From Alphaproteobacteria bacterium HGW-Alphaproteobacteria-18 (lineage in GTDB: Bacteria; Pseudomonadota; Alphaproteobacteria; Caulobacterales; Hyphomonadaceae): 64,000 nt of DNA. Both the position numbers and the translations under genes were made by a program. The stretch spans positions 121,046 through 185,045 of the forward strand of contig PHEH01000009.1 of assembly GCA_002841155.1 (NCBI GenBank), read 5' to 3'. The notes beneath the pieces were generated by a model. It searched no databases. It had not been told where the DNA came from and saw only the letters and a list, made by a program, of their open reading frames with translations. The number at the start of each line of letters is the position of its first letter. The stretch's first letter is position 1. Shown here in pieces: positions 27,901 through 36,012 of the stretch.

Positions 27901-29538
27901 CACCCGGCCTTCACGCAAAGGATCGATAGGTGGATTGGTGACCTGGCTGAAATTCTGCCGGAAGAAATGGCTCATCGGCCGATAGGCCATGGTCAAAACG
28001 GCAGGCGCGGCATCATCCCCCATCGAACCGAGGGCTTCCTTGGCGCTCTCCGCCATCGGCGCGAGGATCAGTTCCAGCGTCTCCAGAGTATAGCCGGCAG
28101 CTGTTTCGCGACGCAGCAGTTCTTCCTTGTTGAACAGGACCGGTTCCGGGCCGGGACCGATTTCCGGCTCAAGCTCAGTTACTGCCTGCAACCACTCTTC
28201 ATAAGGCGCCTGCGCGGCGAGGAAGTCGACGATTTCGCGATGGTCGTAAAACTTGCCCGTACCAAGATCAGCGGCGATCATCCCGCCCGCAGGGATAGAC
28301 CCGCGGCGCGTGACCTCATGATTACCGAGTGGGCACATACCGGTCTCAGAACCAACGGCCAGAATACCGTCAGCTGTCAGAGAATAACGAAGTGGCCGCA
28401 AGCCATTACGATCAAGCCCGGCAACCGCCCAGCGGCCATCATAAGCGGCAATCGCTGCCGGCCCGTCCCAAGGCTCCATCACCGAGTTGCAGTAATCATA
28501 AAGCGCGCGGTGCGCTACCGGCATCACCGAATCCCGCTTGGACCAGGCCTCAGGAATCAGCATCGCCTTGGCCATCGGCGCGGGGCGGCCAGACTTGCAG
28601 AGCAGCTCCCACACAGCGTCCAGCGCGCCGGAATCGGATGTGCCATCCGGGATCACAGGCTTAACGTCCTGCGTATGATCGCCGAAGGTTTCGGAAACCA
28701 TGCGGATCTCATGGCTTTTCATCCAGTTGCGGTTACCGCGCAGCGTGTTGATCTCGCCATTGTGCGCGATCGTCCGGAAAGGCTGGGCAAGCGCCCATTG
28801 GGGAAATGTATTGGTCGAGTAGCGCTGGTGATAGATCGCGAAAGCTGACACGAACCGCTCATCGCGCAGATCGAGATAGAAATTGTCGATGTCCTGGGCC
28901 AGGAACATGCCCTTGTAGATCAGCGATTTGTGGCTGAGCGAGCAGATATAGAAAGACTGGATCGCCGCTTCCCGTGCCCGCCTTTCAATACGGCGGCGGC
29001 AGATATAAAGCGCCCGCTCCAGTTCTTCGGGCGAGCGGCCTCGGGCATCACGGAACATGATCTGCTCGATGGCAGGCCGCGTGTCTTTGGCTTTCTGTCC
29101 GATCACGGAGACATCCACCGGTGGCTGGCGCCAGCCATAGATGTAAAAGCCGAAGTTCAGGACTTCCCGCTCAACCAGCGTACGCGCAACGTCCTGGGCG
29201 CCGAAATCGGTACGCGGCATGAAAATCTGTCCGACACAGATTCTGTCATCTGTCGGGCTGTGCCCTGTGCGGCTGACATGTTCGCGGAAGAAATCCTGAG
29301 GCACATCGAGGCGAATGCCTGCGCCGTCCCCGGTCTTACCATCGGCATCAACGGCGCCGCGGTGCCACACATTCTTGAGCGCGCGGATGCCCATCTCGAC
29401 GATTTCGCGGCGTGGCTTACCATCCAGCGCCACGACAAGCCCGACGCCGCAAGCGTCACGTTCGTCCTCAGGGTTGTAAGCGCCTGCATCGATCAGGCGC
29501 TGGCGGTTCTGCTCATACTTCGTCACGTAATCCGACAT
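24997..29538 (-). CDS. gltB: Glutamate synthase (NADPH) large subunit
   Basis: 1513 aa, full length. GltB makes glutamate from glutamine and 2-oxoglutarate. The class II amidotransferase domain starts at Cys30 (DACGVGLVV) after a propeptide that is normally removed. Then come the central domain, the FMN-binding synthase domain (~800-1180), the 3Fe-4S cysteines in CIMVRQCHSNTCPVGVC, and the C-terminal beta-helix domain. It follows gltD by only 5 nt. The gltD-gltB order is the reverse of the E. coli gltBD order. Confidence 0.98.
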   Translation of the reverse strand: MSDYVTKYEQNRQRLIDAGAYNPEDERDACGVGLVVALDGKPRREIVEMGIRALKNVWHRGAVDADGKTGDGAGIRLDVPQDFFREHVSRTGHSPTDDRICVGQIFMPRTDFGAQDVARTLVEREVLNFGFYIYGWRQPPVDVSVIGQKAKDTRPAIEQIMFRDARGRSPEELERALYICRRRIERRAREAAIQSFYICSLSHKSLIYKGMFLAQDIDNFYLDLRDERFVSAFAIYHQRYSTNTFPQWALAQPFRTIAHNGEINTLRGNRNWMKSHEIRMVSETFGDHTQDVKPVIPDGTSDSGALDAVWELLCKSGRPAPMAKAMLIPEAWSKRDSVMPVAHRALYDYCNSVMEPWDGPAAIAAYDGRWAVAGLDRNGLRPLRYSLTADGILAVGSETGMCPLGNHEVTRRGSIPAGGMIAADLGTGKFYDHREIVDFLAAQAPYEEWLQAVTELEPEIGPGPEPVLFNKEELLRRETAAGYTLETLELILAPMAESAKEALGSMGDDAAPAVLTMAYRPMSHFFRQNFSQVTNPPIDPLREGRVMSLRTRFKNLGNVLDTDKSQQEVFVLESPVLTTGMYERLIERLGIGTEIIDCTFDAADVTAEGAALKEALERIRREAEEAVRAGREHIILTDEHQSASRIAVPMVLATGAVHSHLVAQGLRTFCSITVRSAECLDTHYFAVLVGVGATCVNAYLAQDAIADRHARGLLGDISLGKAVQNFKEAIEAGLLKIISKMGISVISSYRGGYNFEALGLSRALVADYFPGMSSRISGLGLAGLEENALVRHQKAFDEDVISLPVGGFYRLRASDEPHALDGNLIHTLQAACDRGDYSIYRKYVDAVHARDPLQLRDLLDFKAAGPKVPLSQVQSINEIRKRFLTPGMSMGALSPEAHGTLNVAMNRIGAKSVSGEGGEDRARYRPLPNGDNMNSAVKQIASGRFGVTAEYLNECREIEIKVAQGAKPGEGGQLPGFKVTELIAKLRHATPGVTLISPPPHHDIYSIEDLAQLIYDLKQINPDARVCVKLVSQSGVGTVAAGVAKAKADIILIAGGVGGTGASPQTSIKYAGLPWEVGLAEAHQVLSLNNLRDKITLRTDGGLRTGRDIVIAAMLGAEEYGIGTASLVAMGCIMVRQCHSNTCPVGVCTQDEALRAHFTGNPDKVVNLMSFIAEDVREILASLGLKSLDEAIGRTDLLKQVSRGATHLDDLDLNPLLVQVDTDSPVVYKPNRREPVEDTLDAQILRDAEPFFERGEKMQLEYGVQNTMRAIGARSSSRITRKFGMHALPEGRLHIRLEGSAGQSLGAFSVQGLLLEVLGDANDYVGKGLSGASIVVTPRPRDRRAAVGDAIIGNTCLYGATSGKLFAAGTAGVRFAVRNSGAKAVVEGCGANGCEYMTGGRAVILGPVGDNFGAGMTGGVAFVWDPQERFERVVNPDSIDWYPLADMPDEYIGEAKSLIEEHVRRTGSIRGKELIDAWDATLSQMLMIVPKEVASLLLVRKGDGAKRKQAERA

Positions 29539-29543
29539 CTGAC

Positions 29544-31016
29544 TTACTCCGCCGCCACTTTTGCGGCCGCCTCAGCGGCCCTCATTGCCTTGTGCATTGC
29601 TTCGGCCGCGTCGCGGCCATCCTTGATCGCCCATACGACAAGCGAAGCGCCACGAACGATATCGCCTGCCGCGTATACGCCGGGCAGACTTGTTTCCAGG
29701 GTTGCATAGTCAACCCGCACGGCGCCCCAACGATTTACCGTCAGCGACGGCTCATTGAACAAGACCGGCAGGTCTTCAGGATCAAAGCCGAGCGCCTTGA
29801 TAACCATGTCGGCCTTCACATCAAACGTCTCGCCGGTTTTCACCGGGGATTGGCGCCCGGACGCGTCCGGCTCACCGAGCTTCATGCGGCTGGCGCGGAC
29901 GGCTTTCACCTTCCCGCCTTTGGTATCGATGATGGCTTCGGGATTGGCGAGCCATTCGAAGACAGCCCCCTCCTCTTCCGCATTCTGAACTTCGCGCTGA
30001 GAGCCCGGCATATTGGCGCGGTCGCGGCGATAGAGGCAGGTGACCGATTTGGCCCCCTGGCGGATGGCCGTGCGTACACAGTCCATCGCCGTATCCCCGC
30101 CCCCGATGACCACGACACGCTTGCCTTCTGCATTGAGCATACCGGATTCGAACGCGTCCACCTTGTCGCCGAGATCAATCCTGTTGGAGGCGGTGAGATA
30201 ATCGAGCGCAGGAAGTACGCCCTCTGCGCCAATACCGGGGCATTTGAGATCCTTGGCCGAATAGACGCCGGTCGCGATGAGCACGGTATCATGCGTCTCG
30301 CGCAGGTCGACGAGCGAGACATCCGTCCCGACGCGCGTGTTGAAGCGAAACGCGATGCCCGACGCTTCCAGATGCTGGATACGGCGCTCGACAACATATT
30401 TTTCCAGCTTGAAGCCGGGAATGCCATACATCAGCAGCCCGCCACCACGGTCATAGGCGTCATAGACGGTCACCTGATAGCCCTTGCGGCGCAGCTGCTC
30501 GGCGGCGGCAAGACCACCCGGCCCCGCGCCGATGATGCCGGCCGACTGGCTGCGCTCACGCGGAGGCTTGACCGGCTGTATCCAGCCTTCGGCCCATGCC
30601 GTGTCCGTGATGTATTTCTCGACCGAACCGATCGTGACCGTGCCATGGCCGGACTGCTCAATCGTACAGATGCCTTCGCACAGACGGTCCTGCGGGCAGA
30701 TACGGCCACAGATTTCCGGCATGTTGTTTGTCGCCGACGATACGCGCCAGGCTTCTTCGAGCCGGTCTTCGGCCGCAAGTTTCAGCCAGTCGGGAATGTT
30801 GTTCTGCAGCGGGCAGCCCTGCTGGCAGAAAGGCACGCCGCACTGAGAGCAGCGGCTGGCCTGCGCCTTGGCAGCTTCGGGAGAAAATTCGCCATAGATT
30901 TCACGAAAGTCTTCCGCGCGCTCTTTTGCGCGCCGCTTCTCGGGCATGGCCCGGGAAACTTTGGTGAACTGCAGCATACGCTCGGCCATAGGCTTGCCCC
31001 AAAATTGCTCGAGCAC
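29544..31016 (-). CDS. gltD: Glutamate synthase (NADPH) small subunit
   Basis: 490 aa. Passes electrons from NADPH through FAD to GltB. The N-terminal Fe-S domain has cysteines at 56, 59, 64 and 68 (CSQCGVPFCQQGC), and a second group in CGRICPQDRLCEGIC. The FAD site is GAGPGGLAAAEQLRRKG near 164-180, and the NADPH site is VVIGGGDTAMDCVRTA. First gene of the gltD-gltB operon; its promoter must lie in the 212-nt region shared with uppP, which holds duplicated AT-rich operator-like sites. Confidence 0.97.
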   Translation of the reverse strand: MLEQFWGKPMAERMLQFTKVSRAMPEKRRAKERAEDFREIYGEFSPEAAKAQASRCSQCGVPFCQQGCPLQNNIPDWLKLAAEDRLEEAWRVSSATNNMPEICGRICPQDRLCEGICTIEQSGHGTVTIGSVEKYITDTAWAEGWIQPVKPPRERSQSAGIIGAGPGGLAAAEQLRRKGYQVTVYDAYDRGGGLLMYGIPGFKLEKYVVERRIQHLEASGIAFRFNTRVGTDVSLVDLRETHDTVLIATGVYSAKDLKCPGIGAEGVLPALDYLTASNRIDLGDKVDAFESGMLNAEGKRVVVIGGGDTAMDCVRTAIRQGAKSVTCLYRRDRANMPGSQREVQNAEEEGAVFEWLANPEAIIDTKGGKVKAVRASRMKLGEPDASGRQSPVKTGETFDVKADMVIKALGFDPEDLPVLFNEPSLTVNRWGAVRVDYATLETSLPGVYAAGDIVRGASLVVWAIKDGRDAAEAMHKAMRAAEAAAKVAAE

Positions 31017-31062
31017 TTCCTATAATCCTACCTTAGCGCCCCACAAGCTCCGCAAGCAGATT

Positions 31063-31084
31063 TGAATATTGATATGATATTTAT
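31063..31084. promoter_or_regulatory. Operator-like repeat, copy 1
   Basis: A 22-nt AT-rich sequence beginning TGAATATTGATATGATAT. It matches copy 2 at 31136-31157 in 20 of 22 positions. The copies are direct repeats 73 bp apart, close to seven helical turns, in the gltD/uppP divergent region. A shared regulator binding both sites is inferred. Confidence 0.45.
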
Positions 31085-31131
31085 ATGGCGACTTTTCTCG
31101 TTTTCGGGAGCATCCGAAGGCTATTTCCACC

Positions 31132-31157
31132 CATATGAATATTCATATGATATGTAT
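31132..31157. promoter_or_regulatory. Operator-like palindrome and repeat, copy 2
   Basis: A perfect 18-bp palindrome, CATATGAATATTCATATG, at 31132-31149 overlaps the second copy of the 22-nt repeat (31136-31157). It lies 80 nt before the uppP start and about 120 nt before the gltD start, in DNA far more AT-rich than the surroundings. A dimeric regulator site or promoter element is likely. Confidence 0.5.
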
Positions 31158-31228
31158 TATTTGGCCTGCTCTTATTTCCGGAATTGCAGTAGCGATGTCT
31201 CAACAAATCAGGAGGTATCCCGCGCGCC

Positions 31229-32086
31229 ATGTCGATTGTTCAGCTGGTTTTCATCGCCGTCATTCAGGGAATTACCGAGTGGCTGCCGATCTCTTCGTCG
31301 GCCCATGTGCTGCTCGCATCCGACTTTGTCGGTCTGGTGGGCCAGGATGAATTGCTGATCAACGCCGCCTCCAATACCGGCACCCTGATCGCGATGCTGC
31401 TGTATTTCCGCAAGGATGTGGGCGCGGCCATTCTGGGCGGATTTGAACTTTTGGGGGCGCCTGTAACAAAGCGCCCGCTTTCGAGCGGCGCTCGCCTGGC
31501 GCTCTGTATTCTCGTCGCAACGCCCTTCGCGCTGCTCGGCGCCGTCATCTACGAATATCTGGCGCCCGACGCAGTCTGGGCCGCGATGCGCAGCGTGTAC
31601 GCGGTTGCCGCCTCAACCATCATCTTCGGCGCTTTGCTTTGGTGGGCCGACGCGAAAGGCGCCCAGTCGCGGTCAGAGGGCGACATGACGCTTCGCGATG
31701 CCTTCCTGATCGGCGCCAGTCAGCTGATTGCCGTCATCATACCCGGCACCAGCCGCTCAGGCATCACCATGACGGCTGCGCGGGCGCTGGGCTATGAGCG
31801 GGTGGAAGCTGCGCGCTTCGCGATGCTGATCGGGGCGCCCATCCTTGCCGCGGTAAGTCTCTACGGAATGATGGGGCTTGCCGCAGCCCCGGCAGACGGC
31901 GCGGGCGCCACCATGTCAGACGGTCTTATCGTGGCGGCGCTGGCCTTTGTGTCAGGCTATGCGTCCATCGGGCTTCTGATGACGCTCCTGCGAAAAATGA
32001 GCTTCCTGCCATTTGTGCTCTACCGTTTCGCCCTGGGGATCGCCCTGCTGGTAACCTCCCCCATCGTGGCCGGTTCGCTCAGCTGA
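31229..32086 (+). CDS. uppP: Undecaprenyl-diphosphatase (BacA type)
   Basis: 285 aa integral membrane phosphatase that recycles the lipid carrier for peptidoglycan and polysaccharide synthesis. The two catalytic motifs are GITEWLPISSSAH (14-26) and PGTSRSG (172-178). Seven to eight hydrophobic segments are visible. An AGGAGGT lies about 11 nt upstream of the ATG. It ends 3 nt from the convergent NDUFA9-like gene, an adjacency common in alphaproteobacteria. Confidence 0.97.
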   Translation: MSIVQLVFIAVIQGITEWLPISSSAHVLLASDFVGLVGQDELLINAASNTGTLIAMLLYFRKDVGAAILGGFELLGAPVTKRPLSSGARLALCILVATPFALLGAVIYEYLAPDAVWAAMRSVYAVAASTIIFGALLWWADAKGAQSRSEGDMTLRDAFLIGASQLIAVIIPGTSRSGITMTAARALGYERVEAARFAMLIGAPILAAVSLYGMMGLAAAPADGAGATMSDGLIVAALAFVSGYASIGLLMTLLRKMSFLPFVLYRFALGIALLVTSPIVAGSLS

Positions 32087-32089
32087 GCT

Positions 32090-33079
32090 TCAGGCTTCGC
32101 TGGCCTTGTGGAACTCGCCATACGGCCGGAAGCGCCACAGATAGGACGGAACAATCGCCTCGACGGATTCAAGCTGGGTCAAACCAAGGTCAGCCGCGCC
32201 GAGCGCGCCCGCTGCAACGACATTATCCTTGGCAAGCATTTCGATCTGCGAACCTGTCAGCGGCGGATCCCCAAACAGGCCCCAGGAAAAAGGCGGGATG
32301 AAACGCCAGACGGCGCCGGTAATGTACGCCATAGGGCGGACGATAAAGAAGGGCAGCGGTATCTTGAACCGCGGGCGGCCAATAATCTTGAGAACGATAT
32401 CATAGACCTCATTTAGGCTGTAGCTGCGCGGCCCGCCCAATTCGAAGGTCTGCCCGGCAGCCTCTTCACGCTCAACCGCCGCAGCAATCGCTGCGGCAAC
32501 ATCACCTGCATACACTGGCTGGAACTTCGTCTTGCCCCCGCCAATGGATGGCATCAACGGGACAAACCGGGCCATATTGGCAAAACGGTTGAAGAACTGG
32601 TCTTCAGGGCCAAAGACGATGGATGGGCGCAGGATGACCGCATCGGGATAAACCTCCCGGATAGCGTCCTCAGCGGCAGCCTTCGTGCGTCCATACGGGG
32701 ATCTCGAACCAGGATCGGCACCGATTGCAGAAATCTGCACAAACCGGCTGACGCCCTTTTCCCTTGCCACCTCGGCCAGCATCGCGGCGCCGTCTGCTTG
32801 CTCGCCTGCAAAAGTCTGGCGGGCATGTTCGAACAGAATGCCGACAAGATTGACCACCGCATCCGCGCCATCCAGAGCGCGCTCCAGCGATGCGCGGTCG
32901 CGAATGTTGGCCTGAACCACATCGACCCAGCCGGGGGGGCCAGCCAGGCGCACATCAATTGCCGTGTGCACCCTGCGGCAGGCGACGCGGACACGCCAGC
33001 CCTTCTCCACCAGCGCACGCGCAGCGTAGCGCCCGATGAATCCCGAGCCGCCAACCAGTGTCACCAAGCCTTTGCTCAT
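32090..33079 (-). CDS. Complex I NDUFA9-like NAD(P)-binding protein
   Basis: 329 aa from the ATG at 33079 (MSKGLVTLVGGSGFIG). An atypical short-chain dehydrogenase with the nucleotide motif GGSGFIGRY and YGRTKAAAEDAIRE, where the Tyr-x3-Lys pair is kept. It resembles NDUFA9, a structural Complex I subunit in mitochondria and alphaproteobacteria, and is usually found beside uppP as here. Whether it joins Complex I or acts as a free oxidoreductase cannot be told from sequence. Confidence 0.88.
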   Translation of the reverse strand: MSKGLVTLVGGSGFIGRYAARALVEKGWRVRVACRRVHTAIDVRLAGPPGWVDVVQANIRDRASLERALDGADAVVNLVGILFEHARQTFAGEQADGAAMLAEVAREKGVSRFVQISAIGADPGSRSPYGRTKAAAEDAIREVYPDAVILRPSIVFGPEDQFFNRFANMARFVPLMPSIGGGKTKFQPVYAGDVAAAIAAAVEREEAAGQTFELGGPRSYSLNEVYDIVLKIIGRPRFKIPLPFFIVRPMAYITGAVWRFIPPFSWGLFGDPPLTGSQIEMLAKDNVVAAGALGAADLGLTQLESVEAIVPSYLWRFRPYGEFHKASEA

Positions 33080-33198
33080 CGTCCTGTCATCCCGTGAGGG
33101 CGCAAAAGCAGCCCTGATTCCGTTATTGCGTGCTTTCACCATTTTGCACGGCAGATGTCCATGCGGCCATGACGCCGTCACATTCCAGCACTGCGCGA

Positions 33199-33656
33199 CT
33201 ACCAGATAACAGTCATTGTCACAGCGTCTGAATAATTCCCTGAATTTACCTGCTGGTTCGCCGGGATAGTCCCGGTAATCGAATGATTTCGGTTGCGCGC
33301 GAAGACGCCCAGCAGGAAAAAGTCATTGATCGTCGAGCCCTGCACACCGTTGCCCCAGACCTGACCGTTATCAAGGTATATCTGATAGCCGAGTTCATGA
33401 CCGCTGCTGGCCTGCTGCATCTTGCGGGCATTGATATTGCCTGACTGGCCGCCTCCCAGGCGGACCTCATAGGTGGCGCCGAGGAACAGCAGGCCCGTAC
33501 AGCTCACATTGACCGTTGCGCTCCCGCGGAGGAATTGCCGGAGAAGGCATGGTAGGGCGTAAAGCTCATAGGCGTTGACGACACCGAGCACGATTGTGCC
33601 AACGCCGGACAAACCAGGACAATCAGGGACACAACGAGGACAATCAGGCGCCACAT
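33199..33656 (-). pseudogene. Spore coat U-domain protein, frameshifted
   Basis: From the ATG at 33656 the frame gives a clean signal peptide (MWRLIVLVVSLIVL ... ALAQ) and the first SCPU strands (CSVSSTPMSFTPYHAF), but meets TGA at 33508-33506. Reading one base back near 33519 restores the rest of the domain: ATVNVSCTG, then YQIYLDNGQVWGNG and a final VTMTVIW strand. So one base is missing near 33518-33525. SCPU proteins are secreted subunits of chaperone-usher systems. The start abuts the stop of the upstream gene, suggesting an old operon. Programmed frameshifting or a read error are alternatives. Confidence 0.75.
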
Positions 33657-34169
33657 TCAGTCAATTCCTGCCAGTCTGACAGACTCTCCAGGCCGAAGTC
33701 GCATTTCACCCCTGCCCCGCACCGAAGCGACCGCTTCAACGAACCGGCCCGAGGGTGTGGTTACCGCAACAGTGTCTCCCTCTTCGGCAACGGAACAGTA
33801 AACGCGGCCCTCAAACCCGACCGGACAGACAAGGCCTGGGCCGAGAAGCTCCAGACCAAGCAGGCCGTTCACAGGCTCACCATTGACCCGCGCCTCGACG
33901 GGCAGGGCCAGCGCTGAGAGGCCGTATCGCTGCGCGCGCCTCACCTCACGGGACGGATCGTGGTTGCGAAAGGCTGGCCCGTTCACTGAGTAGTTCAACG
34001 CGTTGACGCGCACCTGTATCGTGACATCATGCCCGAGATCAGAGCTCAGCATGAGGGACGTCGCCCCGCCCCCTGCTGGCGCTTCGACCATGATCGGGGC
34101 GATCGCCAGCCCTTGCGCATTTGCGGGCAACAGGAACCATGCAGCTCCGAGCGGGGCCAAGGGGCTCAT
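33657..34169 (-). pseudogene. Apparent fusion of chaperone N-terminus and usher C-terminus
   Basis: 170 aa open frame. Residues 1-20 are a signal peptide. Residues ~20-56 (LAIAPIMVEAPAGGGATSLM, then VTIQVRVNAL) resemble the first strands of PapD-like pilus chaperones. Residues ~90-150 (ALPVEARVNGEPVNGLLGLE, then CPVGFEGRVYC) resemble the C-terminal beta domain of fimbrial ushers. A normal locus has a ~250-aa chaperone and ~800-aa usher here, so an internal deletion joining the two in frame is the best reading. Assignments are from motif recall. It lies between two broken SCPU genes. Confidence 0.55.
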
Positions 34170-34180
34170 ATCAGACTTCC

Positions 34181-34632
34181 TTAGTAGGTAACCGTAACCT
34201 GCACTTCATCAGAATAGGCGCCGGCTGTATCGGGTGTGCTGGTTGTCCGGCCATAGACGGTGAGGGGTCTGTGAAGGCCCTGCCCCATCTGACTGACAAC
34301 CGGTGACACCATCGCCCCAAACCGTGGTCAGGCCTGCATCGGTATAGATGCTGATAATTGAAACTTGCCGGCAAGGAGGCGTGGGGCAGCGTCCAGGCAC
34401 TGATGTTACCGGACTCGCCGCCATCAAGCGCAACCGTGAAGGCACTCATATTCGTGCAGTTCACTGTGATCGAGCCGTTGGCGGTTACTTCGTGCAGACC
34501 GACACCTGCAAACACTACCGGCGTGGTAAGCACCACGCATGTGTTGACCACTGTTGCCTGAACGTCGAGCGTTCCTGCTGCCGTAGCCGCATTCGCGGCC
34601 TGCCCGCAGGCAGCCAAAGCTGCAACTGCCAT
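34181..34632 (-). pseudogene. Spore coat U-domain protein with two frameshifts
   Basis: Start ATG at 34632 with AGGA 5 nt upstream and a signal peptide (MAVAALAACGQAANA). The first frame gives VQATVVNTCVVLT and FTVALDGGESGN, to FNYQ. The domain then continues in a second frame (IYTDAGLTTVWGDG) after a shift near 34348-34353, and in a third (LTVYGRTT, then EVQVTVTY and TAA at 34183-34181) after a shift near 34300-34312. All expected SCPU strands are present but split over three frames, so the gene is dead unless the sequence has errors. Confidence 0.8.
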
Positions 34633-35026
34633 GAGTTTCCTGATCAAACTCCACCTATCCAGTCTTGAGTGTATTGTTTTGTTTTTGTGGCTCCACCATA
34701 GCGCAACTTTGTTGCTCGAGGCCATCTGAAGAGCCTCTGATTGGTTTACGGGAACACGTATTTGTACGGACGAAAAACAGATGCTTTTACAAAACGGACG
34801 TCCGGTATTTTCTGCAGTTTTCAATAGACATCCAGAATCCTTCTGGATTTCACAGCCGCAGCAAGTCTGCGAAGATTCCGATCGCACAACTTAATCAGAT
34901 AACAGACTCTGCACTCTAAGGCAGAATTCTGAAAGCGTGCGCTGAACCTGGAGGCAAAGGCTCCTTGTGCCCGCGCATCCATCAGCCGGGCCGCCTCTAT
35001 TGGATAGCTTTAGGAGCGAGCCAGGC
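34633..35026. other. 394-nt intergenic region, AT-richer, no gene seen
   Basis: Between the broken SCPU gene and the J-domain gene. Base composition is clearly more AT-rich than the neighbours, including a T-rich run at 34671-34686. A plus-strand frame at 34665-34919 looks non-coding (Cys/Ser-rich, no ribosome-binding site). It probably held the promoter of the decayed SCPU locus. No convincing hairpin or repeat was found. Confidence 0.5.
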
Positions 35027-35650
35027 TCAGCCCTTCATCAGGCCGGAAGCCTTGAGCAGCTTTCCTGCGCGCAGCACGCGGTCAAGCTTGTGCTCGCTGG
35101 AGCGATCACCCTTGTTTGAATCCGGATGGAAGCGGCGAACATATTCAGCATAACGTGCACGGATTTCCGCAGGTTTGGCATCTGTCTCAAGGTCAAGTTC
35201 CTTGAGTGCCCGGATCTGGAGGCTGGAGCGATGCGTATGGATACGCTGCTCGGCGGCCGGGGTGTCATCCATATCGAAGAAGCTGCGGCCCGCCCAACGG
35301 CGGGGATCTTGCGGATCGGTTGCCTTGCGGCCGCCGAGCGGCCCGTTCCCCATACGCCAGGTGCGCTTGTGTCCATAGCGCTCAGCCCGCAGAAACGCGG
35401 CCGCTTCAGCCTCGGACATACCTTCAAAAAAGTTGAAGGTGCGATTGTAAGCAGCGGCGTGCGCATCGCAGAACCAGTGGCGCCCTTTGCCGTTCCGGCG
35501 CGGCGCAGGGTGGGTGCCCTCAAGGTCGCAGCCGGGCTCCTCGCACACGCGTGTTCGCTTCGCCCGTGCACGCGACGTCTCGTCGGCGGGGGGCTTCACG
35601 CGTATATCCGTGAACTTGACTCGGTATCTAAATGGTTCGCCGTCTGACAT
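35027..35650 (-). CDS. J-domain protein with a Cys-rich N-terminal region
   Basis: 207 aa from the ATG at 35650. The J domain is C-terminal (~140-207), with RFHPDSN holding the HPD motif that stimulates DnaK. The N-terminal half has CEEPGCDLEGTHPAP and HWFCDAHAAAYN, a Cys/His set (C-x4-C, then C-x2-H) that may bind zinc. This layout is common next to bolA in alphaproteobacteria. Divergent from bolA, 31 nt apart, so the promoters overlap. The specific client is unknown. Confidence 0.9.
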   Translation of the reverse strand: MSDGEPFRYRVKFTDIRVKPPADETSRARAKRTRVCEEPGCDLEGTHPAPRRNGKGRHWFCDAHAAAYNRTFNFFEGMSEAEAAAFLRAERYGHKRTWRMGNGPLGGRKATDPQDPRRWAGRSFFDMDDTPAAEQRIHTHRSSLQIRALKELDLETDAKPAEIRARYAEYVRRFHPDSNKGDRSSEHKLDRVLRAGKLLKASGLMKG

Positions 35651-35681
35651 GGGGCCACATAATAGGGAGCGCCGGTTAAAC

Positions 35682-35963
35682 ATGCCACAACCAAACGACA
35701 GACAAATGCGCATTAAGGACATATTGACCGCAGCTTTCGAGCCTGTGTCCCTCATTGTGACGGACGACAGCCACAAGCATGAGGGCCATGCTGGCGCCGC
35801 GCCGGGCGGAGAAACCCACTATTCTGTAGAGATTGTCGCCGAAGCTTTCGCGGGCCTTTCGCGCGTCCAGGTGCAACGGGCGGTTATGATGGTGTTGCAG
35901 AAGGAGTTTGATACCGGCCTGCATGCCCTGGCGCTAAAGGCCCGCGCGCCCGATCCTGGGTGA
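35682..35963 (+). CDS. bolA: BolA family protein
   Basis: 93 aa from the ATG at 35682. The class II KH-like BolA fold shows LIVTDDSHKHEGHAG near 29-43 and FAGLSRVQVQRAVMMVL near 64-80, including the conserved His used to bind iron-sulfur clusters with monothiol glutaredoxins. It acts in Fe-S handling and stress response. The stop codon lies inside a three-copy 13-bp tandem repeat. Divergent from the J-domain gene. Confidence 0.95.
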   Translation: MPQPNDRQMRIKDILTAAFEPVSLIVTDDSHKHEGHAGAAPGGETHYSVEIVAEAFAGLSRVQVQRAVMMVLQKEFDTGLHALALKARAPDPG

Positions 35964-35996
35964 TGGGCCAGGGTGATGGGCCAGGGTGATGGGCCA
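35958..35996. repeat. Three tandem copies of a 13-bp unit
   Basis: GGGTGATGGGCCA occurs three times without interruption at 35958-35970, 35971-35983 and 35984-35996. The first copy supplies the bolA stop codon TGA. Since 13 is not a multiple of 3, copy-number changes after the stop leave BolA unchanged. Likely a slippage product between bolA and the convergent CBS gene. Confidence 0.9.
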
Positions 35997-36012
35997 GGCT
36001 GAGGCGACGGGG

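Noticed and set aside
29412-31025. 537-codon plus-strand open frame opposite gltD
   Set aside because: Shadow of gltD, which has clear Fe-S, FAD and NADPH motifs on the minus strand.
33500-33530. Programmed -1 frameshift in the first SCPU gene
   Set aside because: No slippery heptamer or downstream pseudoknot is visible, and the sister gene has two independent shifts, so decay is simpler.
34665-34919. 84-codon plus-strand frame upstream of the broken SCPU gene
   Set aside because: No ribosome-binding site, odd Cys/Ser composition and AT-rich intergenic character.
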